Positions 31,021-39,644 of a stretch of 64,000 bases of DNA are shown piece after piece (position 1 is the stretch's first letter; the number at the start of each line of letters is the position of its first letter). Origin of the DNA: Mitsuaria sp. GD03876 (GTDB lineage Bacteria > Pseudomonadota > Gammaproteobacteria > Burkholderiales > Burkholderiaceae_C); contig NZ_JAOCCU010000012.1 in NCBI RefSeq assembly GCF_029840635.1, forward strand, positions 84,802 through 148,801. The letters are read 5' to 3'. The notes under the pieces were generated by a model that searched no databases, had not been told where the DNA came from, and saw only the letters and a list, made by a program, of their open reading frames with translations. Position numbers and translations under genes: made by a program.

Positions 31021-31044
31021 GGCTCAGGCTCAGGCTCAGGCTCA
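31021..31044. repeat. Tandem hexamer repeat (GGCTCA)4
   Basis: Four exact GGCTCA units. The last unit supplies the TGA stop codon of the GH16 gene on the minus strand. Loss or gain of units changes length only outside the coding frame. Confidence 0.85.
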
Positions 31045-31986
31045 GAAATCGCAGCGGCTCTCGAGCGCCGGCTGCGGGGCCGGCACCTGGTCCAGCCGCA
31101 TGACGCCGCCGGCGCGCCAGCGCGCCACCTGCGCCTCGACCTGCGCCGGGCTCAGCATCGTGTCCTTCGCGTGGAAGACCCAGTCGACGTCCTGCTCGTA
31201 CACGCGCGGGGCGCCGCCGGCCGCGCCCTGGGGCAGCGGACCGTCCGGCGAGAACCACAGGTTGAAGTTGATCGACATCGGCACCACCGGATAGTTCCGG
31301 CCGCCGTGCTCGTCGACCTTGCGGCCATCGATGAACCAATGCGTGCGGCCGTCGGCGACCTGCATCACCAGCGTGTGCCAGTCGCGGCCCCGCTCGCCCA
31401 GCGGGCCGAAGTCCTCGTGCTGCTGGTTGAAGGCCAGCCACGGCTCCAGCCGCACCGTCTGCCAGGTGATGCCGTAGATCCGCGTCTTGTCGCTGCCCCA
31501 GCCGCCGTTGGGCAGGTACTCCCAGTCCAGCTCGCTGAACTCGGGGTCGAAGTCGTGCTTCAGCGGGCTCACCGCGTAGAAGGTCTGGATCACCGGGTCG
31601 CCGTCGGCGCCGCTGACCGGCTGGTCGCTGAAACGCACCCGCGCGGCGTAGGTGCCGGCCAGGTATTTGCGCTGGTGGCACACCTGCACCTGCGTCGTGC
31701 CGGGACCGGTGCCGTCGGTCGCCGCGTGCAGGCGCAGCTTGCCGTCGACCAGGCTCAGGCCCTCGGGGGCCCAGCGCGCGCCGGCGATGCCGGGATGGCC
31801 CTTGGCGTCGCGGGCGGCCCAGCCTTGCTTGAAGAGCGCGGCGGTGTCGGGGTAGCTGAAGTCGTCGAAGAAGAACTGCGGCTCGGCGGCCTGGGCGCTC
31901 GCGACGGTCAGCAGCGCCGCGGTGGTTGCCCCCAACCACTGCCGCACCGCGGCGGTTTTGCTACCGAGGACTGCGGGGGCTTTCAT
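31042..31986 (-). CDS. Secreted GH16-family glycoside hydrolase
   Basis: 314 residues with a signal peptide (hydrophobic core about residues 19-31, likely cleavage after AQA at 33). The GH16 catalytic motif ExDxE is SELDWEYL with Glu152, Asp154 and Glu156, so nucleophile and acid/base are intact. GH16 enzymes cleave beta-1,3/1,4-glucans, agars, keratan sulphate and related polymers. Its place in a GlcNAc operon suggests a GlcNAc-containing substrate, but this is inference. Start at 31986 overlaps the permease stop by 4 nt. Confidence 0.88.
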   Translation of the reverse strand: MKAPAVLGSKTAAVRQWLGATTAALLTVASAQAAEPQFFFDDFSYPDTAALFKQGWAARDAKGHPGIAGARWAPEGLSLVDGKLRLHAATDGTGPGTTQVQVCHQRKYLAGTYAARVRFSDQPVSGADGDPVIQTFYAVSPLKHDFDPEFSELDWEYLPNGGWGSDKTRIYGITWQTVRLEPWLAFNQQHEDFGPLGERGRDWHTLVMQVADGRTHWFIDGRKVDEHGGRNYPVVPMSINFNLWFSPDGPLPQGAAGGAPRVYEQDVDWVFHAKDTMLSPAQVEAQVARWRAGGVMRLDQVPAPQPALESRCDF

Positions 31987-33305
31987 GGCGTGCTTTCGGC
32001 GGGGGTGGCGACGGGCGTGTCGTCCGGCTTCGGGGCGCGTCCGGGCATGCGCACGAACAGCAGCAGGATCAGCGCGGGGGCGCCGCAGGCGATCGTCCAG
32101 AGGAAGAAGTGCTCGTAGCCCATCGCGAGCTGGATGTCGCCGCTGATCGTCTTGGAGAAGATGAACCCCAGCTGCATCACGCCGGAACCCAGCGCGTAAT
32201 GCGCCGTCTGGTACTTGCCCGGCGCCACCGCCTGCATGATGTACAGGATCATCCCGACGAAACCGAAACCGTAGCCCAGCATCTCCACCGCGACGGCGAA
32301 GCCCACATGCCACAGGTCCGCCGGCATCGTGACGGCCAGGTAATAGAAGGTCGCGTTCGGGACCGCCATCGCCACGATCAGGAACGGCATCGCGCGGCGC
32401 AGGCTCATCCAGCTCGTGAAGTAGCCGCCGACGATGCTGCCCACCAGGAACGCCGCCGTGCCCACCGTGCCGTAGATGCCGCCCACCTGCTCCGTGCTCA
32501 GGCCCAGGCCGCCCTTGTCGCGCGCCTCGATCAGGAACAACGGCCCGATCGTCTGCACCTGCCCCTCGGCGAAGCGGAACATCACGATGAACAGCACCAT
32601 CAGCCAGATGCCGGGCTTCTTCAGGAAGTCCGCGATGACCTCCTGCAGGGTGCGCCAGACACCGGCGGCGGTGAGGTCGCCATGGTCCGTGTTGAGCGTG
32701 CCCGGCAGCGCGTACGCGTTGTAGCTGGCCAGCACGAACAGCAGCACCGCCAGCAGCGCGAAGATCACCGACCACGCGTTCATGACGCCGATGCCGCGCT
32801 CCAGGTGACCGGCCAGCACCAGCAGCCCGCCCAGCGTCAGGAACTTGGACGCGTTGAAGAACGCGCCCTGCCAGCCGGCATAGGCCGCCTGCTGCTTGTC
32901 GTCCAGCGCGGCCATGTAGAGGCCGTCGCAGGCGATGTCGTGCGTGGCCGACGCATAGGCCAGCAGGAACAGCACCGCGATGCTGGCCGCGAACCACATC
33001 GGCAGCTGCAGCGCCACCGCCATCAGCGCCAATCCCGCCGCGCCGGTGAACTGGCCCGCGACGACGATCAGCTTCTTGCTGCGCGCCAGTTCCAGGAACG
33101 GGCTCCACAGCGGCTTGAACGCCCACGCCAGGCCGAGCAGGCCGGTCCAGCGCGCGATCTGGTCGTTGGCCACGCCCATGTTCTTGAACATCAGGCCGGC
33201 GATCAGCATGACGACGAAGAACTGCATGCCCTGCACGAAGTACAGGCTGGACACCCAGCGGATCGGCGATCTGGCGGGAGCGGAGGAAGTCTGCGGCTGG
33301 CTCAT
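31983..33305 (-). CDS. AmpG-like MFS permease
   Basis: 440-residue, 12-helix inner-membrane transporter. WVSSLYFVQGMQFFVVMLIAGL, GLLGLAWAFKPLWSPFLELA and SATHDIACDGLYMAALD fit the AmpG/PAT group, which carries muropeptides or GlcNAc disaccharides. E. coli AmpG has two extra helices (491 residues). In this operon it likely brings GlcNAc oligosaccharides across the inner membrane for the GH3 enzyme. The start at 33305 is preferred to the frame opening at 33395; it lies 55 nt after the GH3 gene. Confidence 0.85.
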   Translation of the reverse strand: MSQPQTSSAPARSPIRWVSSLYFVQGMQFFVVMLIAGLMFKNMGVANDQIARWTGLLGLAWAFKPLWSPFLELARSKKLIVVAGQFTGAAGLALMAVALQLPMWFAASIAVLFLLAYASATHDIACDGLYMAALDDKQQAAYAGWQGAFFNASKFLTLGGLLVLAGHLERGIGVMNAWSVIFALLAVLLFVLASYNAYALPGTLNTDHGDLTAAGVWRTLQEVIADFLKKPGIWLMVLFIVMFRFAEGQVQTIGPLFLIEARDKGGLGLSTEQVGGIYGTVGTAAFLVGSIVGGYFTSWMSLRRAMPFLIVAMAVPNATFYYLAVTMPADLWHVGFAVAVEMLGYGFGFVGMILYIMQAVAPGKYQTAHYALGSGVMQLGFIFSKTISGDIQLAMGYEHFFLWTIACGAPALILLLFVRMPGRAPKPDDTPVATPAESTP

Positions 33306-33360
33306 GTCGAGGCCCTCGAATCGTTGCGGCGCGGGTCGGCGCGAATGGCGCTCGGGCGCG

Positions 33361-34842
33361 TCAGCCCAGCGTGACCGGCGAGCGGCCGCCGGCATCGCCG
33401 CGGCCCTGCAGCCAGGCGCCCAGCGCGTCCAGCGCGCCGTCCGCGTAGCCCCAGCTGATCACCGTCGGCGCCGCGACGTCCAGCGCCTGGAACGGATTCC
33501 ACAGCACCAGGTGCAGGTCCGGCCGCCACGCGCCGGCGTTGTCACCGTAGCGCGCGCGGTGCGTCGACGCGACCACGGTGAAGCGGCCGTCGGCCGGCAC
33601 CTGCGCCCAGTCCAGCGCCGCGATGTCGCCCAGCGAGACGAACTCGACGTCGCGGTAGCCCTCGAACAGCGCGCGCACCTGCGCGCCGGTCGGTCCGGCC
33701 TCGGACACGCCGTCGGTCGGCACCTCGTCCTGCACCAGCACGCGCAGCGGCCGGTCCAGCGCCGGCGGCGCCGCGCCGCGCAGCGCGCTCAGGCCGGCCG
33801 CCCAGGCGCGGCGCATCAGCGCGTCGTCAGCCTCGCGGCGCGCGCCCTGGTAGTCGTCGAAGCGCACCGGGAAGTCGCGCGCCAGCTTGTCCAGCCGGGC
33901 CTCGGCCTGGCGGCCGCGCTCGACGGTCAGGTTGCCGCGCGTGAGCGCGTCCTGCAGCGCGTGGATCGCCTGCGCCTGCTCGTCCAGCGAGCCTTGCGCC
34001 AGGATCATGTCGGCGCCGGCGTTGATCGCCAGCACCGCCGCCTTGGCGTAGCCGTAGCGCTCGGCGATCGCCTTCATCATCAGCGCGTCGGTGATGACGA
34101 CGCCGTCGTAGCCGTACTCGTCGCGCAGGATGCCGCCGAGGATCGTCCGGGACAGCGTCGCCGGATAGTCCGGATCGATCCTCGGGTACACGATGTGCGC
34201 CGTCATGATCGACGGCGCCACGTCGCGCAGCGCCTGGAAGGGCTTGAGCTCGAGCGCGTCGAGCTCGGCGCGCGACTTGTCCACGGTGGGCAGGTCCAGG
34301 TGGGAGTCGACATGCGTGTCGCCGTGCCCCGGGAAGTGCTTGATGCAGCAGGCCACGCCCGCGTCCATCGAGCCCTTCATCCACGCGCCGGCCAGGCGCG
34401 TGACGGTCTCGGCGGTCTCGCCGAAGCTGCGCTCGGCGATGACCGGGTTGGCGGCGTTGTTGTTGATGTCGGTGACCGGCGCGAAGTTCCAGTTGATGCC
34501 GATGCCGCGCAGCCCGCGCGCCACCGCGGCGCCGACCTGCTCGGCCAGCGCGGCGTCGCCGGCCGCGCCCAGCGCCATCGCCGACGGCGGCTGCGGCAGG
34601 AAGGTCGCCCGCACCACCGAGCCGCCTTCCTGGTCGAGCCCGATCAGCGCGTCCGGGCCCATCGCGTCGCGCAGGTCCTGCGTCAGGCGGCGGACCTCGG
34701 CCTCGGTGCCCAGGTTCTTGCGGAACAGGCAGACGGCGCGGATCTTGTTGTCGCGCAGGAAGGCCGCGGTCGCCGCGTCCAGGGTCTTGCCCTGGATGTC
34801 CACCATCACCAGCCGGCCCGGATGGAATGCTGTCTCGCTCAT
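33361..34842 (-). CDS. GH3 beta-N-acetylhexosaminidase, NagZ-like
   Basis: 493 residues without a signal peptide, so cytoplasmic. The NagZ signature KHFPGHGDTHVDSH (Lys168-His169, Asp179, His181) and the nucleophile Asp252 in GVVITDALMM are intact. NagZ of E. coli is about 340 residues; this protein has an additional C-terminal alpha/beta domain of about 130 residues, as in two-domain Gram-positive NagZ. It would release GlcNAc from imported chitooligosaccharides or muropeptides. It precedes the permease gene and follows nagB by 98 nt. Confidence 0.92.
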   Translation of the reverse strand: MSETAFHPGRLVMVDIQGKTLDAATAAFLRDNKIRAVCLFRKNLGTEAEVRRLTQDLRDAMGPDALIGLDQEGGSVVRATFLPQPPSAMALGAAGDAALAEQVGAAVARGLRGIGINWNFAPVTDINNNAANPVIAERSFGETAETVTRLAGAWMKGSMDAGVACCIKHFPGHGDTHVDSHLDLPTVDKSRAELDALELKPFQALRDVAPSIMTAHIVYPRIDPDYPATLSRTILGGILRDEYGYDGVVITDALMMKAIAERYGYAKAAVLAINAGADMILAQGSLDEQAQAIHALQDALTRGNLTVERGRQAEARLDKLARDFPVRFDDYQGARREADDALMRRAWAAGLSALRGAAPPALDRPLRVLVQDEVPTDGVSEAGPTGAQVRALFEGYRDVEFVSLGDIAALDWAQVPADGRFTVVASTHRARYGDNAGAWRPDLHLVLWNPFQALDVAAPTVISWGYADGALDALGAWLQGRGDAGGRSPVTLG

Positions 34843-34940
34843 GTCGTTCTCTTCTTGCCTGGCCCGCGGGGTCGGCGGCTGGGGGGTCTCGGAGGGAGCT
34901 CGCGCGGCGGCCGGCCCGACCGGCCCCGCGCGAGGCGGGA

Positions 34941-35951
34941 TCAATGCGTCTTGGTGACCTTGGCCAGGTGGCGCGGCTGGTCGGGGTTCAACCCGCGCGC
35001 CTGCGCCACCGCCTCGACCATCGGATAGAAGCTCTGCACGGCGGCGATCGGATCCAGGTCCTCGTTGCCGGTGCAGGTCAGCGGCAGTTCCGCGCCCGGC
35101 GTGCCTTCCGGCGCCGCCAGCAGCACGCGCGCGCCGCGGCCGCGCATTTCCTCGGCCAGCGCCAGCAGCCCGGCCTGGGCCGGACCGCGCGGCGCGAACA
35201 CCAGCAGCGGGTAGCCCTCCTCCACCAGCGCCATCGGGCCGTGCTTGACCTCGGCGCCGGAGAAGGCCTCGGCCTGGATGCCGCAGGTCTCCTTGAACTT
35301 CAGCGCCGCTTCCAGCGCGATCGGCAGCGAGGTGCCACGACCGATGACGAACAGCTTGTCCACGTCCTTCAGCGCCTCGACGGCGGCGTCCCAACGCTGC
35401 TTCGCGGCCTGCTCCATCGCCTGGGGCAGGGTCTGCAGCGCGGCGGCGAGGTCCTCGTCGCCCTGCCAGGCGGCGACCACGCGCGCGCCGGCCACCAGCT
35501 GCGCGATGTAGCTCTTGGTCGCGGCCACGCTCTGCTCGACGCCCGCGTGCAGCGGGAAGACGTGCTCGGCGGCGGCGGCCAGCGGCGAGCCGTCGGCGTT
35601 GACGAAGGCCACCGTGCGCGCGCCGTTGGCGCGGAAGTACTGCGTCGGCGAGACCAGGTCCGGGCTCTGGCCCGACTGCGAGAACGCCAGCGAGACCAGG
35701 CCCTTGCTCTCGATCTTGCTCTGGTAGAGCGTGATCAGCGACATCGGCAGCGAGGTCACCAGCCGGCCCAGCCGCGCCATGACCAGGTAGGCCAGGTAGT
35801 TCGACGCGTGGTCCGAGCTGCCGCGCGCGATCGTCAGCAGCGCGCTGGGCGGCTGCTCGCGCAGCGCGTCGCCGAGCGCGGCGTACGCGCCCTGATCGGC
35901 GGCCAGCTGACGGGCCACCACCTGCGGCGCGCTCAGCGCCTCTTCAAGCAT
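34941..35951 (-). CDS. nagB: Glucosamine-6-phosphate deaminase, SIS type (NagB-II)
   Basis: 336 residues with two SIS domains (IARGSSDHASNYLAYLV, SQSGQSPD and, later, VIGRGTSLPIALEAALKFKE). It resembles the isomerase half of GlmS without the glutaminase domain, which is the NagB-II type that converts GlcN6P to fructose-6-phosphate and ammonia. A conserved Glu and Lys-Thr C-terminus (LAKVTKTH) is as in GlmS. It overlaps nagA by 8 nt, so the pathway steps are encoded consecutively. Confidence 0.9.
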   Translation of the reverse strand: MLEEALSAPQVVARQLAADQGAYAALGDALREQPPSALLTIARGSSDHASNYLAYLVMARLGRLVTSLPMSLITLYQSKIESKGLVSLAFSQSGQSPDLVSPTQYFRANGARTVAFVNADGSPLAAAAEHVFPLHAGVEQSVAATKSYIAQLVAGARVVAAWQGDEDLAAALQTLPQAMEQAAKQRWDAAVEALKDVDKLFVIGRGTSLPIALEAALKFKETCGIQAEAFSGAEVKHGPMALVEEGYPLLVFAPRGPAQAGLLALAEEMRGRGARVLLAAPEGTPGAELPLTCTGNEDLDPIAAVQSFYPMVEAVAQARGLNPDQPRHLAKVTKTH

Positions 35952-37080
35952 TCGCGAGGTCAATCGATTCCCCTTCCACGACCACGCGCTGCAACTGCAA
36001 GCCACGGTCTAGTACGACAAGATCCGCCCAGGCGCCCGGAGCCAGGCGGCCCCGGTCGTCCAGACCCAGGTAATCGGCCGCGTTCGTGGACACGCGCTTG
36101 GACGCGTCCTCGATCGACAGGCCCAGTTTCAGCACCAGGTTGCGCAGCGCCTGGTCCATCGTCAGCGTCGAGCCGGCCAACGTGCCGTCGGGCAGGCGCA
36201 CGCCGCCCAGGCACTTGGTGACGCGGTGGCGGCCCAGGCTGTATTCGCCGTCGGGCATGCCGGCCGCGGCCGTCGAATCGGTGACGCAGAACAGCTGCGG
36301 GATGCTGCGCAGCGCGACGCGGATCGCGCCGGGGTGCACGTGCAGCAGGTCCGGGATGATCTCGGCGTAGCGCGCGTGCGCCAGCGCGGCGCCGACCATG
36401 CCGGGCTCGCGGTGGTGCAGGCCCGTCATCGCGTTGAACAGGTGGGTGAAGCCGCCGGCGCCGCGGCCCAGCGCGGCCACGCCGTCCTCGTAGGTGCCCA
36501 GCGTGTGGCCGATCTGGACCTGGAAGCCGGCCTGGCGCAGCCGCTCGACGAGGTCCAGGTTGCCCGGCAGTTCGGGCGCCAGCGTGATCAGCCGGATCGG
36601 CGCGATCGCGTCCAGCTCGCCGATCTCGGCGATCGACGCGGCCTTGGCGAAGTCCGGCTGCGCGCCGAGCTTGCCGGGATTGATGTAGGGGCCCTCGAGG
36701 TGCACGCCCAGCACGCGGGCGCCGCCGGCGGGACGCTCGGCGCAGGTCGGCGCGAGCGCGCGCATCGCCTGGCGGATCTCGTCCAGCGGCGCGGTCATCG
36801 TCGTGGCCAGCAGCGACGTGGTGCCGTGGCGCGCATGCAGCCGGGCCAGCTGCGCGGCGGCGTCGCCGCCTTCCATCGTGTCGTGGCCCGCGCCGCCGTG
36901 GACGTGGGTGTCGATGAAGCCGGGCAGGACCAGGGGCAGGTCCCGCTCGCCGTGCCGCGCCTCGTGCTCGGCCACGGCGGTCCCGTCGATGCCGACGACG
37001 CGACCTGCTTGATGCTTCAGCACACCGCGGATGAACCCGCTGGGTGTCAGGATGAATCCGTCGATGTGCTGGGCCGTCAT
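35944..37080 (-). CDS. nagA: N-acetylglucosamine-6-phosphate deacetylase
   Basis: 378-residue amidohydrolase. The metal motif GFIDTHVHGG (His59, His61), HLEGPYINPGKLGA, GHTLG, FTHLFNAM and the catalytic Asp in VTDSTAAAGM are all present. It removes acetate from GlcNAc-6-P, between nagK and nagB in the pathway. It overlaps the nagR stop by 4 nt and nagB by 8 nt. Confidence 0.96.
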   Translation of the reverse strand: MTAQHIDGFILTPSGFIRGVLKHQAGRVVGIDGTAVAEHEARHGERDLPLVLPGFIDTHVHGGAGHDTMEGGDAAAQLARLHARHGTTSLLATTMTAPLDEIRQAMRALAPTCAERPAGGARVLGVHLEGPYINPGKLGAQPDFAKAASIAEIGELDAIAPIRLITLAPELPGNLDLVERLRQAGFQVQIGHTLGTYEDGVAALGRGAGGFTHLFNAMTGLHHREPGMVGAALAHARYAEIIPDLLHVHPGAIRVALRSIPQLFCVTDSTAAAGMPDGEYSLGRHRVTKCLGGVRLPDGTLAGSTLTMDQALRNLVLKLGLSIEDASKRVSTNAADYLGLDDRGRLAPGAWADLVVLDRGLQLQRVVVEGESIDLANA

Positions 37081-37820
37081 CCGTCGCGCCTCATCTCCGC
37101 GACGAAGTCGTAGTAATCGCTGCGGCAGTAGGAATGGGTCAGCTCGACGGCTTGGCCCTGGTCCAGGTAACCCACCCGCGTGATGAACAGCACCGCCTGG
37201 CCCACCGGAACTTCCAGCAGACCGGCCAGCCGCGAATCCGCGTTGATGGCTCGAATGTGTTGCAACGCGCGCACCGGCGCGCCGCCGTGTCGGGCGAGGT
37301 GCTCGTAGAGCGAGGACTCGACCTTCTGCGGATCGGGCAGCACCGCCTCGGGCAGCACCGACAGCTCGTAGGCCATGACCACCGAGTCGGCCAGGCGCAG
37401 CCGCTCCAGGCGCGCGACGCGCTGCCCGGTCGTCAGGCCGAGCGAGAGCTGCTCGTCCGGCGCGGCCATGGCGAAGCCGCGGGTCAGCCAGCGGCTGCTG
37501 GGCTTGAAGCCGCGCTGGTGCAGTTCCTCGGAGAAGCTGGTCAGGCGCGACAGCGGCTGCTCGAGCTTCGGGGCGATGTAGTTGCCCGAGCCGCGCTTGC
37601 GCACGATCAGGCCTTGCTCGACGAGGCGGTCGATCGCCTTGCGGGCGGTGACGCGCGAGAGGTCCAGCGACTCGGAGAGCACGCGCTCGGACGGCAGGGC
37701 CTCGTCGGCCTGGTACTGGCCCTCGCGGATCGCTTGCGCCAGCTTGTGCGCGAGCTGCATGTACAGCGGCGAGGCGGCGGCGGAATCGGGCTTGAACTGG
37801 AAGGGCAGCTTGGTGCTCAT
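37077..37820 (-). CDS. nagR: GntR/HutC-family regulator, NagR-like
   Basis: 247 residues. Winged HTH at about residues 17-80 (LPSERVLSESLDLSRVTARKAIDRL) and a UTRA ligand-binding domain from about residue 95. This is the architecture of NagR/YvoA, which senses GlcN6P or GlcNAc6P. It lies within the operon between nagK (16 nt) and nagA (4-nt overlap), so it is autoregulated. The likely operators are the TGGT direct-repeat elements near nagK and the TonB receptor. Confidence 0.92.
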   Translation of the reverse strand: MSTKLPFQFKPDSAAASPLYMQLAHKLAQAIREGQYQADEALPSERVLSESLDLSRVTARKAIDRLVEQGLIVRKRGSGNYIAPKLEQPLSRLTSFSEELHQRGFKPSSRWLTRGFAMAAPDEQLSLGLTTGQRVARLERLRLADSVVMAYELSVLPEAVLPDPQKVESSLYEHLARHGGAPVRALQHIRAINADSRLAGLLEVPVGQAVLFITRVGYLDQGQAVELTHSYCRSDYYDFVAEMRRDG

Positions 37821-37836
37821 CGGGCTTCTCTGCGTC

Positions 37837-38781
37837 TCAACGTGTTTCGGAGAGAGCGCCGCGGACCAGCCGCAGCGCGCCGTCGGCCGAGTCGCCCTGG
37901 GGCGACACGCAACGGGCCCGAATGTTGCCTGAGAAAAGCGCGGCGAGCCGCTGCGCCACGCTGCCCGCCAGCGACAACGGCAGCTGCTGCGACGGGTCCA
38001 GCGCGAGCGCGAGTTGTTCCAGTTCCGCGACCGCCTGCGCGACCAGCGCGGCGGCGGCCGGATCCGCTTCCATGTGCTCGAACACCAGGGGCGCGAGCTG
38101 CGCGTAGGCATGCTGGCCGGCCTGGGCGACCCAGGCGTTGACGGCGTCGCGGTCCTGGTCGTGGGTGCAGCCGGCGGCGCCCCACACGGCCTGCGCCAGC
38201 GGACCCGCGGCGGCGCGGCCGTCCATGGCCTTCTGCGCGACGCGCATCGCCTGGATGCCGAGCCAGGCGCCGCTGCCCTCGTCGCCGCCGATCCAGCCCC
38301 AGCCGCTGACGCAGACCATCGCGCCGTCGGCGCGCAGCGCCTCGCCCACCGTGCCGGTGCCCGCGGCGATCACGCCGCCGGGCCGGCCCGCATGGGCGCC
38401 GATGACGGAGGTGGTGCCGTCGTTCACCAGTTCGATGTGGGCGTAGCCAGGCTGCTGCGCGATGAAGGCCTGCGCCTGCGCGGCCACGCCGGCGCCGGAC
38501 AGGCCCAGGCCGATCGCGGTCTCTGCCAGCGGCAGGCGTTCGATGCCGCCCTTCACCGCCGCTTCCTGGACCGCCATCTGGATGTGGCGCCAGGCCTGCG
38601 CGATGCCCTGTCCCAGCGCGGACGGGCCGGCCCATCCCTGGCCCAGCAGCCGTCCGTGGACGTCGCTGAGCCGGACCCGCGTGCCGGTGCCGCCACCATC
38701 CACTCCCACCAGGAAGCGGACGGCCGCGAATTGCGGCGACACGGGCGCGGACCAGGCGTCCGCCAGGGAGTGACTCGTCAT
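37837..38781 (-). CDS. nagK: N-acetylglucosamine kinase, BadF/BadG ATPase family
   Basis: 314 residues of the ASKHA fold: phosphate-1 motif DGGGTGTR (residues 28-35), phosphate-2 AAGTGTVG and adenosine-type GSVAQRLA. This family includes human NAGK and proteobacterial GlcNAc kinases. It phosphorylates GlcNAc released by the GH3 enzyme. It is the first gene of the operon; the promoter -10 box lies 10 bp upstream, so the mRNA would begin about 4 nt before the ATG and lacks a Shine-Dalgarno. Translation is therefore probably leaderless, or a GTG at about codon 25 is used. Confidence 0.88.
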   Translation of the reverse strand: MTSHSLADAWSAPVSPQFAAVRFLVGVDGGGTGTRVRLSDVHGRLLGQGWAGPSALGQGIAQAWRHIQMAVQEAAVKGGIERLPLAETAIGLGLSGAGVAAQAQAFIAQQPGYAHIELVNDGTTSVIGAHAGRPGGVIAAGTGTVGEALRADGAMVCVSGWGWIGGDEGSGAWLGIQAMRVAQKAMDGRAAAGPLAQAVWGAAGCTHDQDRDAVNAWVAQAGQHAYAQLAPLVFEHMEADPAAAALVAQAVAELEQLALALDPSQQLPLSLAGSVAQRLAALFSGNIRARCVSPQGDSADGALRLVRGALSETR

Positions 38782-38783
38782 GA

Positions 38784-38804
38784 TTAATACCAGTTTAGTA
38801 CCAA
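38784..38804 (-). promoter_or_regulatory. Direct-repeat operator candidate N1
   Basis: Minus-strand TTGGTACTAAAC then TGGTATTAA: TGGTA half-sites 11 bp apart, 9 of 11 bases identical between the repeats. It covers the -10 box of the nagK promoter. Confidence 0.65.
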
Positions 38805-38821
38805 AAAACGCGGAGCGTCAA
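38792..38821 (-). promoter_or_regulatory. Promoter of the nag operon
   Basis: Minus-strand TTGACG (38821-38816), 18-bp spacer and TAAACT (38797-38792). The start point would be near 38785, 4 nt before the nagK ATG. Operators N1 and N2 flank or overlap it. Confidence 0.7.
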
Positions 38822-38842
38822 TTGGTAGCGCACTGGACTTAA
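38822..38842 (+). promoter_or_regulatory. Direct-repeat operator candidate N2
   Basis: TTGGTAGCGCAC then TGGACTTAA, opposite orientation to N1, immediately upstream of the -35 box. Confidence 0.55.
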
Positions 38843-38879
38843 CCCTGATGCGCGAGGCGCTCCGCGACGGGATCCCAGG

Positions 38880-38900
38880 TTATGACCACCGCCGTACCAG
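38880..38900 (-). promoter_or_regulatory. Direct-repeat operator candidate N3
   Basis: Minus-strand CTGGTACGGCGG then TGGTCATAA, about 90 bp upstream of the nag start point, same 11-bp phasing as N1 and N2. Confidence 0.5.
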
Positions 38901-38926
38901 TTATGGGTCGGCGGTGCGGCGTCGCG

Positions 38927-39628
38927 TCAGTCGAGCGACCAAGCGAGGTCGACGCCCTGCCCCTTCAGCCAGTCTCGCGCGGTCGAGAAGTGCCCGCAGC
39001 CGATGAAGGGCGCGGGCCCGCGCGTGGCGGACAGCGGCGACGGGTGGTTGGCCTGCAGCACGAGGTGGCCATGTCCGGCCGCCTCGATCAGCGGCGCCTT
39101 GGCCTGCGCGTGGGCGCCCCACAGCAGGTAGACCTTCGGCGACGGGTCCTTCGCGGTCGCCGCGATCAGCGCGTCGGTCAGCGATTCCCAGCCCTTCTTC
39201 GCGTGCGAGGCGGCGGCGCCGTCCTCGACCGTCAGGCTGGTGTTGAGCAGCAGCACGCCGCGCCGGGCCCACTCGCCGAGGTGGCCGGACATCGCCGGCT
39301 GCTGGCCGAGGTCGCGCTGCAGCTCCTTGAAGATGTTGCGCAGCGAGGGCGGCAGCTTCTCGCCGGCGGGCACCGAGAACGACAGCCCTTCCGCCTGCCC
39401 CGGCCCGTGGTACGGGTCCTGGCCGACGATGACCACCTTCACCTGCGTCAGCGGCGTGAGCCGCAACGCGCGCAGCGGATCGGGCGGATAGATCGTCGCG
39501 CCGGCGGCGAGGCGCTCCTTCAGCAGCGCCTCGATGCGCTGGCCGTCGGCGCTCGCGCGCCAGGTATCGATGAGGGGCTGCCAGCCGTCGCCGGCCTGCC
39601 AGTCCAGGGTCTTGAGCGTCGCGGTCAT
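38927..39628 (-). CDS. ung: Uracil-DNA glycosylase, family 1
   Basis: 233 residues. The water-activating loop VGQDPYHG (Asp71) and the C-terminal HPSPLSATRG minor-groove loop are intact. It removes uracil from DNA. An in-frame GTG two codons upstream (39634) is an alternative start; neither has a clear Shine-Dalgarno. It lies 16 nt after trpC and appears to be the last gene of the trp transcript; I see no strong terminator before the nag promoter. Confidence 0.96.
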   Translation of the reverse strand: MTATLKTLDWQAGDGWQPLIDTWRASADGQRIEALLKERLAAGATIYPPDPLRALRLTPLTQVKVVIVGQDPYHGPGQAEGLSFSVPAGEKLPPSLRNIFKELQRDLGQQPAMSGHLGEWARRGVLLLNTSLTVEDGAAASHAKKGWESLTDALIAATAKDPSPKVYLLWGAHAQAKAPLIEAAGHGHLVLQANHPSPLSATRGPAPFIGCGHFSTARDWLKGQGVDLAWSLD

Positions 39629-39644
39629 CGGCACGGGCGGACGA

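Noticed and set aside
30961..31044. Clustered palindrome and hexamer repeats as a small CRISPR array.
   Set aside because: No regular spacers and repeat unit of 6 bp; no cas genes in the window.
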